Below, piece by piece: positions 8,930 through 16,759 of a stretch of 64,000 bases of DNA. Both the position numbers and the translations under genes were made by a program. Position 1 is the first letter of the stretch. Every line of letters starts with the position of its first letter. Source of the DNA: Bacillus sp. F19 (GTDB taxonomy: Bacteria > Bacillota > Bacilli > Bacillales > Bacillaceae); NCBI GenBank assembly GCA_023823795.1, contig CP085710.1:4614001-4678000 (forward strand), written 5' to 3'. Under the pieces are notes generated by a model that searched no databases, was not told the DNA's origin, and saw only the letters and a list, made by a program, of their open reading frames with translations.

Positions 8930-8957
8930 AAAGGACACCCATTTCCTGGTGTCCTTT
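8930..8957 (+). terminator. Intrinsic terminator
   Basis: 10-bp stem AAAGGACACC / GGTGTCCTTT with an 8-nt loop right after the repeat-protein gene. The T-tail is weak. Confidence 0.65.
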
Positions 8958-9049
8958 GCCCATTTTTCCCCTTGCCGCTACAACTATGTTGAATAAATAC
9001 ACTGTATTGTATTTAATAAGGATAGAAGCTTACTAATGAGGTGTGAAGA

Positions 9050-9409
9050 ATGAATAAGACGGTCAGTTCAAATTACATACAGCAGCATCTTGCGAATGAA
9101 AGGACCTACCTCGCATGGATCAGAACTTCTATTGCTATTATCGGAATTGGATTTTTGATGACAAACATCCATTTTACCTTTTTGTCTAAGCTCTCCTCTC
9201 TTGCTGATGTGATCACAATAGGTACTGGTATAGTTTCTATCATCTCAGGAATTGCGATTGTCCTTTTTTCCACGTATGACTATCTGAAAAAGATGAAACA
9301 GATTGATGCCCAGACGTTTGAGCCTTCAAAAAATATTGTTATTTTTCTCTCTTTTATTATTTTAGTATTCATACTTGGGTTTGCATTTTATTTTATGATG
9401 ATCATTTAA
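9050..9409 (+). CDS. DUF202/YidH-family membrane protein
   Basis: 119 aa with three predicted transmembrane helices (about residues 25-45, 57-77 and 98-118). The conserved DUF202 N-terminal pattern LANERTYLAWIRTS is present. A small integral membrane protein of unknown function. Convergent with the sulfur operon, sharing the bidirectional terminator at 9411-9444. Confidence 0.88.
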   Translation: MNKTVSSNYIQQHLANERTYLAWIRTSIAIIGIGFLMTNIHFTFLSKLSSLADVITIGTGIVSIISGIAIVLFSTYDYLKKMKQIDAQTFEPSKNIVIFLSFIILVFILGFAFYFMMII

Positions 9410-9410
9410 C

Positions 9411-9444
9411 CAAAAAAGCAGCGGAATATAACCCGCTGCTGTTC
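9411..9444. terminator. Bidirectional terminator between DUF202 gene and yrkJ
   Basis: 8-bp stem AGCAGCGG / CCGCTGCT, with an A-run on the left and T-rich sequence on the right, between two convergent genes. Confidence 0.8.
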
Positions 9445-10221
9445 TTATAAAATATCCATCCAAATCTTCAACGCAGTAGCAAAAATCACTACCGCCAGAA
9501 TCATTTGAAGTACCTTCGTATTTACTTTTTTACCGGCAATCGCTCCAAGAGGAGAAGCAATTAAACTTGCGATAACCATGATTAGTGCAGGGTAATAGTC
9601 AACCTGGCCTGTGGTGATCTTTCCTACTGTTGCGCCAATAGATGAAATAAACGTGATGGCGAGGGAAGATGCAATCGTCATGCGTGTAGGAATCTTCAGC
9701 ACAACAAGCATAATCGGCACCAATAAGAATGCTCCAGCGGCCCCTACTATACCGGATCCTGCACCTACAATTAAGGCAAGAACAGCAGCAAGCCATTTAT
9801 TAAAAGTCACCTGATCAAGCGGAATATCATCAATCCCCTTTTTAGGAATAAACATCATAATGGCCGCAATCAATGCGAGGATACCATAGATGAGGTTGAT
9901 GCCTTCCTCAGACATTGTCTTCGAACCAAATCCGCCGATAAAACTCCCGATTAGAATGCTTGCGCCCATATAAATGATCAGCGTTTTATTTAAGTATCCG
10001 CCTTTTCTGTATGCCCATACCCCTCCTATAGTTGCAAAGAAAACTTGAACAGCACTAATGCCTGATACCTCATGTGCACTGAAAGCCGTTAACCCAAACA
10101 ACGGCGGAATATAGAGGAGCATGGGATATTTGATAATAGAGCCGCCAATTCCGAGCATACCAGAGATGTATGAACCGATAAAACCGATTAAGAAAATAAC
10201 TATGATGAATGCAAAATCCAT
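9445..10221 (-). CDS. yrkJ: TauE/SafE-family sulfite/organosulfonate exporter
   Basis: 258 aa, eight predicted membrane helices, glycine-rich half-repeats ([14 protein letters not shown] near the N-terminus; [18 protein letters not shown] in the second half). This is the TauE/SafE topology. In cst/yrk clusters this protein is thought to export sulfite or thiosulfate produced by persulfide oxidation. Last gene of the sulfur operon, after a weak internal hairpin at 10246-10269. Confidence 0.92.
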   Translation of the reverse strand: MDFAFIIVIFLIGFIGSYISGMLGIGGSIIKYPMLLYIPPLFGLTAFSAHEVSGISAVQVFFATIGGVWAYRKGGYLNKTLIIYMGASILIGSFIGGFGSKTMSEEGINLIYGILALIAAIMMFIPKKGIDDIPLDQVTFNKWLAAVLALIVGAGSGIVGAAGAFLLVPIMLVVLKIPTRMTIASSLAITFISSIGATVGKITTGQVDYYPALIMVIASLIASPLGAIAGKKVNTKVLQMILAVVIFATALKIWMDIL

Positions 10222-10245
10222 TGTTGTTCCTCTCCCTTATAAGAA

Positions 10246-10269
10246 AAGGGAACCCTATCCGGTTCCCTT
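10246..10269 (-). terminator. Weak intra-operon hairpin between yrkI and yrkJ
   Basis: Perfect 9-bp stem AAGGGAACC / GGTTCCCTT with a 6-nt loop; on the minus strand it is followed by TTTTCTTA. It probably attenuates rather than stops transcription, lowering yrkJ relative to upstream genes. Confidence 0.6.
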
Positions 10270-10273
10270 CTAT

Positions 10274-10501
10274 TTATGCTTTTTTAATCCAGAACTTGAA
10301 CAAGCTATTTTCTTCCTCGTGTTTAATCAACTCATGTCCGCCTGATTTTGCCCATGCAGCGAGGTCATTTTTAGCCCCTTTATCTGTTGCATGAATTTCA
10401 AGCACCTGGCCGCTTTCAAGGTCATTCATTGCTTTCTTTGTTTTCACGATCGGCATCGGACATGCAAGTCCTTTTGCATCTAATACTTTTGCTGTTTCCA
10501 T
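10274..10501 (-). CDS. yrkI: TusA-family sulfur carrier protein
   Basis: 75 aa, a single TusA domain with the CPxP motif (GLACPMPIVKTKKAM, Cys14). Cys14 should carry a persulfide. It matches the yrkI position in the B. subtilis yrk cluster, between a rhodanese-MBL gene and a TauE-type transporter. Good ribosome site upstream. It closely resembles the TusA half of the fusion at 11698-12267, suggesting duplication. Confidence 0.92.
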   Translation of the reverse strand: METAKVLDAKGLACPMPIVKTKKAMNDLESGQVLEIHATDKGAKNDLAAWAKSGGHELIKHEEENSLFKFWIKKA

Positions 10502-10527
10502 GTCTAAATTCCTCCTTTTATTTTAAA

Positions 10528-11655
10528 TTATCTTACTGCACAGCGGTTTGGCCCAATTTCCATTTCACGCTGTTTTTCTTCATCAGGATTGATTTTCCCC
10601 ATATTTGTGTTACGGATTTCCTGATAAGCATTTGGCTGAGGCGGTAAATTCTCCGTGACGAGCTTTCTAAATTCGTTTTCGTCTTCAATGTTCAAACCGT
10701 GGTTCTTTGCAAATAGTACTCCTAATTTTTCGGAAACACTGCCATCATCATTCAATTCATCTATAATCATAAAATGTGCCGGAAGAACAATCAACTCTAC
10801 AGATAGCTCTTTATAGCGGGTATAAAGACTTTCTCTCAAATCTCCCACCCAGTCTTCTGCCATGCCTGCAAGATCAGGTCTTCCAATTGAATCAATGAAT
10901 AAGATGTCTCCTGATAGCAGGAACTTCTCATCAATCACAAAGGATGTAGATCCAATTGTGTGGCCAGGAGAATATAGGGCATGAATGTTAATTGTTGTGC
11001 TTCCGATTGTTACATCTGTTCCGCCTTCTAATGGCTTGTATTCAAAAGTAACTTCACCTGCATCCTTTGTAGGCAGCCAGTATGCTGCATTCGTTTTTTC
11101 AGCGATGATTCTGCCGCCTGAAATATGATCGGCATGAAGATGCGTGTCAAATACATGTTTAATTGCTGCACCCTTTTCCTTTGCAAAATCAAGGTAAACA
11201 TCTGTCATACGCGCAGAATCAATAACTGCCGCTTCATCATTAGAGATGATCATGTAAGAAAGACAGCCTTTGCCGATGCGGACGAATTGATAAATTTCGC
11301 CGCCTTCCTTTAAATCTCCAACTTTCACAGGCTCTAAGTGCTCACTCCAGGCTTTCATTCCGCCCTTTAGATAAGAAACAGTCAGTCCTTCCTCTGCAAG
11401 CATTTCGCCTACCATAATGGATGATCCTTCTTTCGCACATACAACTAACACTTCTTGATCCTCCGGAATGCTTCCCGTAATTTCTTCTACTCCATCAAGC
11501 AGATCAAAATAAGGGACATTCAAATAACTGAAGTTTTCACCTTCGATCTTCCAATCCTGAAAATCGCTTTCGTTGCGCACATCCAAAATAAATAAGGGTA
11601 CTTTGTTAAACACTTTTTGTGTTACTTCTTTTGCGGTCATAGCTTGTAAAGTCAT
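10528..11655 (-). CDS. yrkH: Rhodanese-metallo-beta-lactamase fusion (persulfide dioxygenase-like)
   Basis: 375 aa. An N-terminal rhodanese domain (residues ~5-105, catalytic-loop Cys73 in VVCAKEGSS) is followed by a metallo-beta-lactamase fold with THLHADH (His172/His174/Asp176/His177), SPGHT (His232), GDILFID (Asp250) and LPAHF (His294). These are the ligands of an iron persulfide dioxygenase. The rhodanese-then-MBL order is that of B. subtilis YrkH, whereas CstB of staphylococci has MBL first. Expected role: oxidise low-molecular-weight persulfide to sulfite/thiosulfate. The ATG at 11655 has a GGGGG-type ribosome site. Confidence 0.93.
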   Translation of the reverse strand: MTLQAMTAKEVTQKVFNKVPLFILDVRNESDFQDWKIEGENFSYLNVPYFDLLDGVEEITGSIPEDQEVLVVCAKEGSSIMVGEMLAEEGLTVSYLKGGMKAWSEHLEPVKVGDLKEGGEIYQFVRIGKGCLSYMIISNDEAAVIDSARMTDVYLDFAKEKGAAIKHVFDTHLHADHISGGRIIAEKTNAAYWLPTKDAGEVTFEYKPLEGGTDVTIGSTTINIHALYSPGHTIGSTSFVIDEKFLLSGDILFIDSIGRPDLAGMAEDWVGDLRESLYTRYKELSVELIVLPAHFMIIDELNDDGSVSEKLGVLFAKNHGLNIEDENEFRKLVTENLPPQPNAYQEIRNTNMGKINPDEEKQREMEIGPNRCAVR

Positions 11656-11662
11656 CTCATTT

Positions 11663-11676
11663 TACCCCCTACTGTA
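11663..11676. promoter_or_regulatory. Degenerate CstR operator upstream of yrkH
   Basis: TACCCCCTACTGTA: one half-site (TACCCC) is good, the other degenerate. It sits 8 bases before the yrkH start, in the same position as the stronger sites upstream of yrkF and yrkE. Confidence 0.35.
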
Positions 11677-11697
11677 TATTTTCAGTGAAAAAATTTA

Positions 11698-12267
11698 TTA
11701 TTGCATACTTTCCGTTTTTCCAGACCATTCGCTCATGCCCGGCACAACATTCACTACGTTCGTAAATCCATTTTCAGCAAGCTTTTGAGCTGCAAAATCA
11801 CTTCTGCTTCCTGTACGGCATACTACGTAAATTTCATCTTCTTTATTTAACTCGTTCAAACAGTCTTCAAGTTTCCCAAGCGGAATTGAGATGGCATTTG
11901 GAATGTGATGGAAAGCATATTCCGCTTCTTCACGAACGTCGAGTACGACAATGTTACCTTCTTCAAGCTTCTGTTCAAGCTCCTCATTGCTGCTTACATT
12001 TGGATACTTTCTTTCAATCGTTTCCTCGCTTGATGACTTTCTTAAATAATGCATCATGACTGCTCCATCTTCAATTGTGCCAATATACTGATGACCTGAA
12101 CTTCCAGCCCATGCTTTTATGTCCGCCTTTGATCCTTTATCTGTTGCCAGAACCAGAAGAACCTGACCTGCTTCTAAATCCTTCATTGCCTTTTTCGTTT
12201 TTACGATTGGCATTGGACATGCAAGTCCTTTTGCATCTAAAATGATATCCGTTTTTAATGAGTTCAT
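11698..12267 (-). CDS. yrkF: TusA-rhodanese fusion protein
   Basis: 189 aa. TusA domain (residues ~5-77, CPMP with Cys17), then a single rhodanese domain (residues ~90-187, catalytic Cys150 in VVCRTGSRS). This is the architecture of B. subtilis YrkF. It is thought to pass sulfane sulfur between the rhodanese and TusA cysteines. Strong ribosome site (TAGGAGGAG) before the ATG. Preceded by a candidate CstR operator. Confidence 0.93.
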   Translation of the reverse strand: MNSLKTDIILDAKGLACPMPIVKTKKAMKDLEAGQVLLVLATDKGSKADIKAWAGSSGHQYIGTIEDGAVMMHYLRKSSSEETIERKYPNVSSNEELEQKLEEGNIVVLDVREEAEYAFHHIPNAISIPLGKLEDCLNELNKEDEIYVVCRTGSRSDFAAQKLAENGFTNVVNVVPGMSEWSGKTESMQ

Positions 12268-12284
12268 GAATAACTCCTCCTATT

Positions 12285-12298
12285 TACCTGATGGGGTA
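12285..12298. promoter_or_regulatory. Candidate CstR operator upstream of yrkF
   Basis: TACCTGATGGGGTA, inverted repeat TACC-TGAT-GGGGTA, 18 bases upstream of the yrkF start. It belongs to the same family as the sites at 13520 and 14121. Confidence 0.55.
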
Positions 12299-12317
12299 TA
12301 TTTTAAAGTAAAAAAAT

Positions 12318-12605
12318 TTATTCCGTTTTCCTATCCCAATCAAGCATGCCGCCTGTCATATTAATGACCTTAAATCCTTGGCCTTCAAGAAATTGTGCGG
12401 CACGTGCGCTTCTTCCTCCAGATCGGCAAACCATTGTATATTCCTTTGATTTATCAAGCTCATGCATGCGGAATTCTAACAGGCCTAACGGAATGTTTGC
12501 TGCTCCAGGAATTTTCCCTGATGCTGCTTCATCTACTTTACGCACATCAATGACATTTAAAGAATCTAATGCATTTTCTGCTTCTTTTGCAGTCAATTGT
12601 TTCAT
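12318..12605 (-). CDS. Single-domain rhodanese
   Basis: 95 aa, one rhodanese domain with active-site loop VCRSGGRS (Cys60) and the typical CH2A-like N-terminal NVIDVRKVDE. Cytoplasmic thiosulfate/persulfide sulfurtransferase expected. Ribosome site GGAGG 7 bases before the ATG. The 12-base gap to the preceding membrane-anchored rhodanese indicates co-transcription. Confidence 0.9.
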   Translation of the reverse strand: MKQLTAKEAENALDSLNVIDVRKVDEAASGKIPGAANIPLGLLEFRMHELDKSKEYTMVCRSGGRSARAAQFLEGQGFKVINMTGGMLDWDRKTE

Positions 12606-12617
12606 GTTCTTTCCTCC

Positions 12618-12977
12618 TTAATTCCAGGCGTTCAAGCCGCCTTTTACATTTGTTACCTCTTTAAATCCTAACTTTTTCAGTGTTCTGCCTGCTTTTTGGC
12701 TTCTCATACCGCTCTGGCAGATGACGATAACCTCTTGATCCTTTGAAAGCTGATTTACTTTTTGTGTTAATTGATGAAGAGGAATATTTGTGAATCCTTT
12801 TAGGTGATTTCCTTTAAACTCTCCAGGTGTACGCACATCAATAAGATGTTTGTTTTTATTCTTCAATTCGGACTTTAGCTGCTCTGCTGAAATCGTCTTA
12901 ATTCCTTTGGCAGGAATGAAAAGCTTGATAATGAAAAGCAGAAGCAAACCAATCAGAATATAATTAGCAATCTCCAA
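12618..12977 (-). CDS. Membrane-anchored rhodanese
   Basis: 119 aa. One N-terminal transmembrane helix (residues ~5-22) followed by a rhodanese domain with active-site CQSGMRS (Cys87). Similar in layout to B. subtilis YqhL. The catalytic domain is predicted to face the cytosol, near a membrane source of sulfane sulfur. Confidence 0.88.
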   Translation of the reverse strand: MEIANYILIGLLLLFIIKLFIPAKGIKTISAEQLKSELKNKNKHLIDVRTPGEFKGNHLKGFTNIPLHQLTQKVNQLSKDQEVIVICQSGMRSQKAGRTLKKLGFKEVTNVKGGLNAWN

Positions 12978-13006
12978 ACATGTTCACCGCCTTTATGGGT
13001 TTTATC

Positions 13007-13486
13007 TTAGATAAACAGGTTCACATTGCCGTCTTCTGCATCCGCTAAATAAGCTGCAACACCCGCATACTCAATATTGTCTAAAAGTTCTTTTTCCTGC
13101 AGTCCAAGCAGATCCATTGTCATCGTACATGCAACAAGCTCAATGCCCTGTTCCTGCGCCATTTCGATAAGCTGCGGAAGCGGAATCGCATTGTGTTTTT
13201 TCATCACATCTTTAATCATCTTAGGACCCATTCCTGCAAAATTCATCTTTGAAAGCCCCATTTTATCTGCGCCTCTTGGCATCATTTTTCCAAACATCTT
13301 TTCCATGAAGCCTTTTTTAACGGTAATAGGTTCATCTTTTCGAAGAGCATTTAATCCCCAGAATGTGTGAAAGATAGTTACTTTATGATCGTACGCAGCT
13401 GCACCATTTGCAATAATATAAGCAGCCATCGCTTTATCGTAATCACCGCTGAATAATACGATTGTTGTTCTTTTCTTCTCCGTCAT
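13007..13486 (-). CDS. yrkE: DsrE/F-like sulfur transfer protein
   Basis: 159 aa DsrE2-type protein: N-terminal VLFSGDYDKAMAAYIIANGAA, a methionine- and glycine-rich middle (KMMPRGADKMGLSKM) and a conserved Cys in VACTMTMDLLG (about residue 120). Members exchange persulfide with TusA proteins. Strong ribosome site AAGGAGG. It has its own promoter with a CstR site (13520-13565). Confidence 0.9.
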   Translation of the reverse strand: MTEKKRTTIVLFSGDYDKAMAAYIIANGAAAYDHKVTIFHTFWGLNALRKDEPITVKKGFMEKMFGKMMPRGADKMGLSKMNFAGMGPKMIKDVMKKHNAIPLPQLIEMAQEQGIELVACTMTMDLLGLQEKELLDNIEYAGVAAYLADAEDGNVNLFI

Positions 13487-13519
13487 TGTTAATCCTCCTT
13501 ATTAAAGGTAAATTACCTT

Positions 13520-13565
13520 TACCCCTATGGGTATTTATATTATGAAAAATAAAAGAGGGTGCCAA
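13520..13565 (-). promoter_or_regulatory. yrkE promoter with CstR operator
   Basis: Minus-strand sigma-A promoter: TTGGCA (13560-13565), 17-bp spacer, TAATAT (13537-13542). Just downstream lies the inverted repeat TACCCCTATGGGTA (13520-13533), covering the start point. The GC-rich core flanked by AT is the type bound by CsoR/CstR tetramers. Confidence 0.7.
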
Positions 13566-13572
13566 CCCTTTT
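13545..13572 (-). terminator. Terminator after the cstR gene
   Basis: Minus strand: AAAAGGGT / ACCCTCTTTT stem with a TGGC loop and T-rich tail between cstR and yrkE. It overlaps the yrkE promoter, so the repressor gene and the rest can be transcribed separately. Confidence 0.6.
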
Positions 13573-13576
13573 ATTT

Positions 13577-13837
13577 TTATCTGCTGCGAACTAGCAGATT
13601 TACGGCTTCTTTCACAAGTCCTTCTGTATTTTCTCCTTCTTCAGCGGCAGCTCGAACACATTCCACTAAGTTAGAGCTTACAACAACCCCGATTGTACGA
13701 TCGATGGCTGTTCTGGCAGCTGACAGCTGTGTAATGACATCTTTACAATCTTTTTCTTCTTCCATCATTTTCAAAATACCTCTTAACTGGCCTTCAATCC
13801 GCTTAACTCTATTCTTCATTTGATCGTTGTAATCCAT
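13577..13837 (-). CDS. yrkD: CsoR-family persulfide-sensing repressor (CstR type)
   Basis: 86 aa all-helical CsoR-family protein. Cys31 and Cys60 are present, the two cysteines used by CstR to form di/tri-sulfide bridges. The histidine used by copper-sensing CsoR four residues before the second Cys is replaced by Asn56 (NLVEC). So this is a CstR-like sulfane-sulfur sensor, not a copper sensor. It heads the yrk cluster and is positioned like B. subtilis yrkD. Its own promoter carries a matching operator (14121-14136). Confidence 0.93.
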   Translation of the reverse strand: MDYNDQMKNRVKRIEGQLRGILKMMEEEKDCKDVITQLSAARTAIDRTIGVVVSSNLVECVRAAAEEGENTEGLVKEAVNLLVRSR

Positions 13838-13854
13838 CTGAAAATCTCCTTTCT

Positions 13855-13980
13855 TTATACCGTTTCTCTGTCCGTGCTTTGTTTAGATGAAATCGTACAG
13901 CCCGTGACGCGAAAGCATTTATGCTTAAAGCAGGCAAATGCTCTTTGAACCCGGCTTGATGCTGCGACATGGATATTCAT
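13855..13980 (-). CDS. Possible 41-residue leader ORF upstream of cstR
   Basis: ATG at 13980, stop at 13855, 17 bases before the cstR start and just ahead of its ribosome site. The product contains three cysteines (ACFKHKC, VTGC). No clear ribosome site, so translation is doubtful. It occupies the ~270-base leader between the cstR promoter and gene. Confidence 0.2.
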   Translation of the reverse strand: MNIHVAASSRVQRAFACFKHKCFRVTGCTISSKQSTDRETV

Positions 13981-14380
13981 ATTTGAAATTTCTTTGTATA
14001 TCTATTCAATTAAAGGAATAGCACTAAGGATTGGGTCCTTATATGACTCGTTATAACTATTTTACTACTATACATAAAGTGAGATAAATCATTTATATTT
14101 CCCTCAACAGGACTAATGATATACCCTATATGGTATATTTGTCAAATCGTTTGATTTTTAGTCATGACAGACATTTCTAAACACCCCTCTTTATTACCTC
14201 CTGAAGCAGGACATTACTCCAGCTATTCAACAAAGGCTCACCATAATATGCAACAGCGAAACTTTTTGTGTACCTCCAATAGGCTGCTCTACCTTTCATC
14301 CAAATTTTACTACATTTAAATATTTGAATATTTTGAAATTTATCTTTATAATAGAAAAAAGGGTAAGGAGATGAGTTCTT
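13981..14380. other. Intergenic region between cstR promoter and the IDEAL gene
   Basis: Apart from the cstR promoter/operator (14118-14145) and the 5' flank of the IDEAL gene, only AT-rich sequence is seen. A minus-strand frame at 14177-14416 has no ribosome site and overlaps the IDEAL gene start. Confidence 0.5.
14118..14145 (-). promoter_or_regulatory. cstR promoter with operator in the spacer
   Basis: Minus-strand TTGACA (14140-14145), 16-bp spacer, TATATC (14118-14123). The spacer holds the inverted repeat ATACC-CTATAT-GGTAT (14121-14136). The site resembles the yrkE and yrkF sites. It implies autoregulation of cstR from a promoter 270 bases upstream. Confidence 0.6.
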
Positions 14381-14593
14381 ATGGAAAAAAAGTATTTGCT
14401 TAATCCCCCACAACAACCTGATGTAGAAATCCTGGATTCTTTACTCGCTGAAATGGTGTTAGACAAGGCTCTTATTAATTTCCGTAAAGAGCAAATCCAA
14501 AAAGAAATTGATCAGTCGCTACAAGATAAAAACAAAGAAGAATTCCTGCGATTAACTGAGGAATTAAAGAATATTTCCTTAACTGTTGAATAA
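14381..14593 (+). CDS. IDEAL-domain small protein
   Basis: 70 aa. The C-terminal half is an IDEAL domain (residues ~22-65; EIDQSLQDKNKEEFLRLTEEL matches the I-D-x-[AS]-L namesake pattern). This short helical motif is found in Bacillales proteins such as YpiB and YozD. Ribosome site TAAGGAGATGAG before the ATG. The 21-bp tandem array begins 14 bases after the stop and is followed by a terminator, so the array is probably transcribed as its 3' UTR. Confidence 0.82.
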   Translation: MEKKYLLNPPQQPDVEILDSLLAEMVLDKALINFRKEQIQKEIDQSLQDKNKEEFLRLTEELKNISLTVE

Positions 14594-14606
14594 TTTATAA
14601 AAATTG

Positions 14607-15315
14607 AAAGTCTCGGAATTATGTGTGAAGTCTCGGAATTAGTTGAAAGTCTCCGAATAAAGTGTGAAAGTCTCGGAATTATGTGTGGAAGTCTCGGAAT
14701 TAAGTGTCAAAGTCTCGGAATTAGGTGTAAAAGTCTCGGAATTAGTTGAATGTCTCGGAATTAAGTGTCAAAGTCTCGGAATTAATTGAAAGTCTCGGAA
14801 TTAAGTGTCAAAGTCTCGGAATTAAGTGTCAAAGTCTCGGAATTAAGTGTCAAAGTCTCGGAATTAGTTGAATGTCTCCGAATAAAGTGTGGAAGTCTCG
14901 GAATTAAGTGTCAAAGTCTCGGAATTAGTTGAATGTCTCCGAATAAAGTGTGGAAGTCTCGGAATTAAGTGTCAAAGTCTCGGAATTAGGTGTCAAAGTC
15001 TCGGAATTAAGTGTCAAAGTCTCGGAATTAAGTGTCAAAGTCTCGGAATTAAGTGTCAAAGTCTCGGAATTAAGTGTCAAAGTCTCGGAATTAAGTGTCA
15101 AAGTCTCGGAATTAAGTGTCAAAGTCTCGGAATTAGTTGAATGTCTCCGAATAAAGTGTGGAAGTCTCGGAATTAAGTGTCAAAGTCTCGGAATTAGGTG
15201 TCAAAGTCTCGGAATTAGTTGAATGTCTCGGAATTAAGTGCCAAAGTCTCGGAATTAAGTGTCAAAGTCTCGGAATTAATTGAAAGTCTCGGAATTAAGT
15301 GTCAAGGTCTCGGAT
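14607..15315. repeat. 21-bp tandem repeat array, ~34 units
   Basis: Consensus AAGTCTCGGAATTAAGTGTCA; variants end AGTTGAATG or carry CTCCGAATAAAGTGTGG. The longest perfect stretch is about 14990-15130. Since 21 is divisible by three, apparent reading frames (KVSELSV or CQSLGIK heptads) run through it on both strands, but none has a start context. Variant units recur in the same order around 14870, 14930 and 15140, showing block duplication. Confidence 0.95.
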
Positions 15316-15328
15316 CAAGATCATAGAA

Positions 15329-15365
15329 AAAAGGGAAGAGTTAAAAATACTCTTTCCCTTTTTTA
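15329..15365 (+). terminator. Terminator after the 21-bp array
   Basis: Stem AAAGGGAAGAGT / ACTCTTTCCCTTT with a 7-nt loop and T-run. It would end a transcript containing the IDEAL gene and the repeat array. Confidence 0.85.
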
Positions 15366-15538
15366 TTAAAGAACTCATTCTCTTATTCTAAGATGTATTT
15401 TAAGTTCTTAAAATTACAGCATAGGATATGGTTTGGGTTTGATAACATAGACAATTCGTTTGATGTAATGAATGTACCTACGTTGTCTCAGCAATAATAA
15501 TAAAGCTATAGAAAAAAACGGATTATATCAAAAAAACA

Positions 15539-15568
15539 CAAAAACATCCATTATTTGGATGTTTTACT
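15539..15568 (-). terminator. tmRNA terminator
   Basis: AAAACATCCA / TGGATGTTTT 10-bp stem with T-rich sequence on the minus side, ~60 bases beyond the tmRNA 3' end. The surrounding 15366-15625 shows nothing else. Confidence 0.65.
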
Positions 15569-15625
15569 TTTAAAAGTTAATTTTTAATTAGGTTGAATCA
15601 CTATAATTTTTTCACCAAATATGTA

Positions 15626-15989
15626 TGGTGGAGACGGTGGGAGTCGAACCCACGTCCAGAAACATCGCCACTAAAGCGTCTACGAGTGTAGTTGATATAT
15701 TCGCAGTTCGCTAACTCTTATGCCTATCAACGGGCGTCGGAGCAGCTAGTCTGATTGGTCTCTTCCTTTATCCCCAGACGGAGGCATCAGGCGTAGCCCA
15801 CTTAGAGTGAGTCCCTTACCCTACCACATGGGCGATGGAGGGAGGAACCGCTATAGTCTGTTATTAAGCAGCTAAAGCGAAGTTGTTGTTTGATTTGCCA
15901 GTTATTATTGGCGTGACGTTTTAACGAGGACGATCCCCTCGACTCGCAACTAAAGCTCGAACTATCCCTGTCGAATCCGTAACGTCCCC
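15626..15989 (-). ncRNA. ssrA: Transfer-messenger RNA
   Basis: 364 nt. The 5' end (GGGGACGTTACGGATTCGAC) and 3' end (GGGTTCGACTCCCACCGTC...CCA) form the tRNA-like domain, with the CCA encoded. The tag frame at 15864-15899 reads GKSNNNFALAA then TAA, so the tag added to stalled proteins is (A)GKSNNNFALAA. It lies next to smpB and rnr as in B. subtilis; all three act in trans-translation. Confidence 0.98.
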
Positions 15990-16158
15990 ATGATAGTAAG
16001 ATCGGCATGGAAGTTAATCCAGCTTCACTATGGGAAGTCCCTTATAGGGAAACGGAAACGCTCATGAAAGATCAGAGCGGATATGAAATTGTGCTGTTTG
16101 TCTTACAAGTTCTATTATATCAGATAGGAATAAGAAATCAATTGTAAGTTATTGTCAA

Positions 16159-16629
16159 TCAAAAGTCCTTCTGACGATCGCGGAAAGCTCGTTCCACTTC
16201 GCGTTTCGCTTCTTTTTTCTTCAAGTCTTCACGTTTATCATATTTCTTTTTACCCTTACCTAAGCCAAGCAAAACCTTAGCAAAACCGTTTTTCAGGTAA
16301 ACTTTCAAGGGAACAAGCGCATAGCCCTCTTCTTTTGTAAGTCCGATCAGCTTGCTGATTTCTTTGCGGTGAAGCAATAGCTTTCTTGTTCTCAGGGGCT
16401 CATGATTATAGCGGTTGCCTTGTTCGTATGGCGAGATATGCATGTTATGAAGGAAAACCTCTCCCTGCTGCACTCTTGCGAAAGCGTCCTTTAAGTTAAC
16501 GCGTCCAGCACGTATGGCTTTAATTTCCGTCCCCTGCAAAACAATGCCTGTTTCATACGTTTCTTCAATCGAATAGTCATGATTTGCTTTTTTATTTTGA
16601 GCTACGACTTTTCCAGATCCTTTTGGCAT
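16159..16629 (-). CDS. smpB: SsrA-binding protein SmpB
   Basis: 156 aa, full length. Typical pattern [29 protein letters not shown] at the N-terminus, and a basic C-terminal tail ([22 protein letters not shown]) that mimics the codon-anticodon arm in the ribosomal A site. Binds tmRNA, encoded 170 bases downstream. Confidence 0.98.
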   Translation of the reverse strand: MPKGSGKVVAQNKKANHDYSIEETYETGIVLQGTEIKAIRAGRVNLKDAFARVQQGEVFLHNMHISPYEQGNRYNHEPLRTRKLLLHRKEISKLIGLTKEEGYALVPLKVYLKNGFAKVLLGLGKGKKKYDKREDLKKKEAKREVERAFRDRQKDF

Positions 16630-16759
16630 ACTGCATCCCCCTTTCTCTCTCTATAGCGATAGGCTATATTTTAACAAAATATGAATGGAAAAGGAAGCCT
16701 AGAGAGGCTCCCATCCCAAATGTTTTCTATTTAGCAACTGCAAAGATTACGAATAGAGC

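Noticed and set aside
9599-9814. Reading frames opposite the TauE/SafE gene
   Set aside because: Shadow frames of a well-supported membrane protein gene.
14889-15222. Heptad-repeat reading frames on both strands of the 21-bp array
   Set aside because: A consequence of a repeat length divisible by three; no start context and equally open on both strands.
14607-15315. CRISPR array
   Set aside because: Units are contiguous with no unique spacers and no cas genes nearby; the same holds for 22503-24170.
15802-16008. 68-codon reading frame
   Set aside because: Lies across the tmRNA gene.
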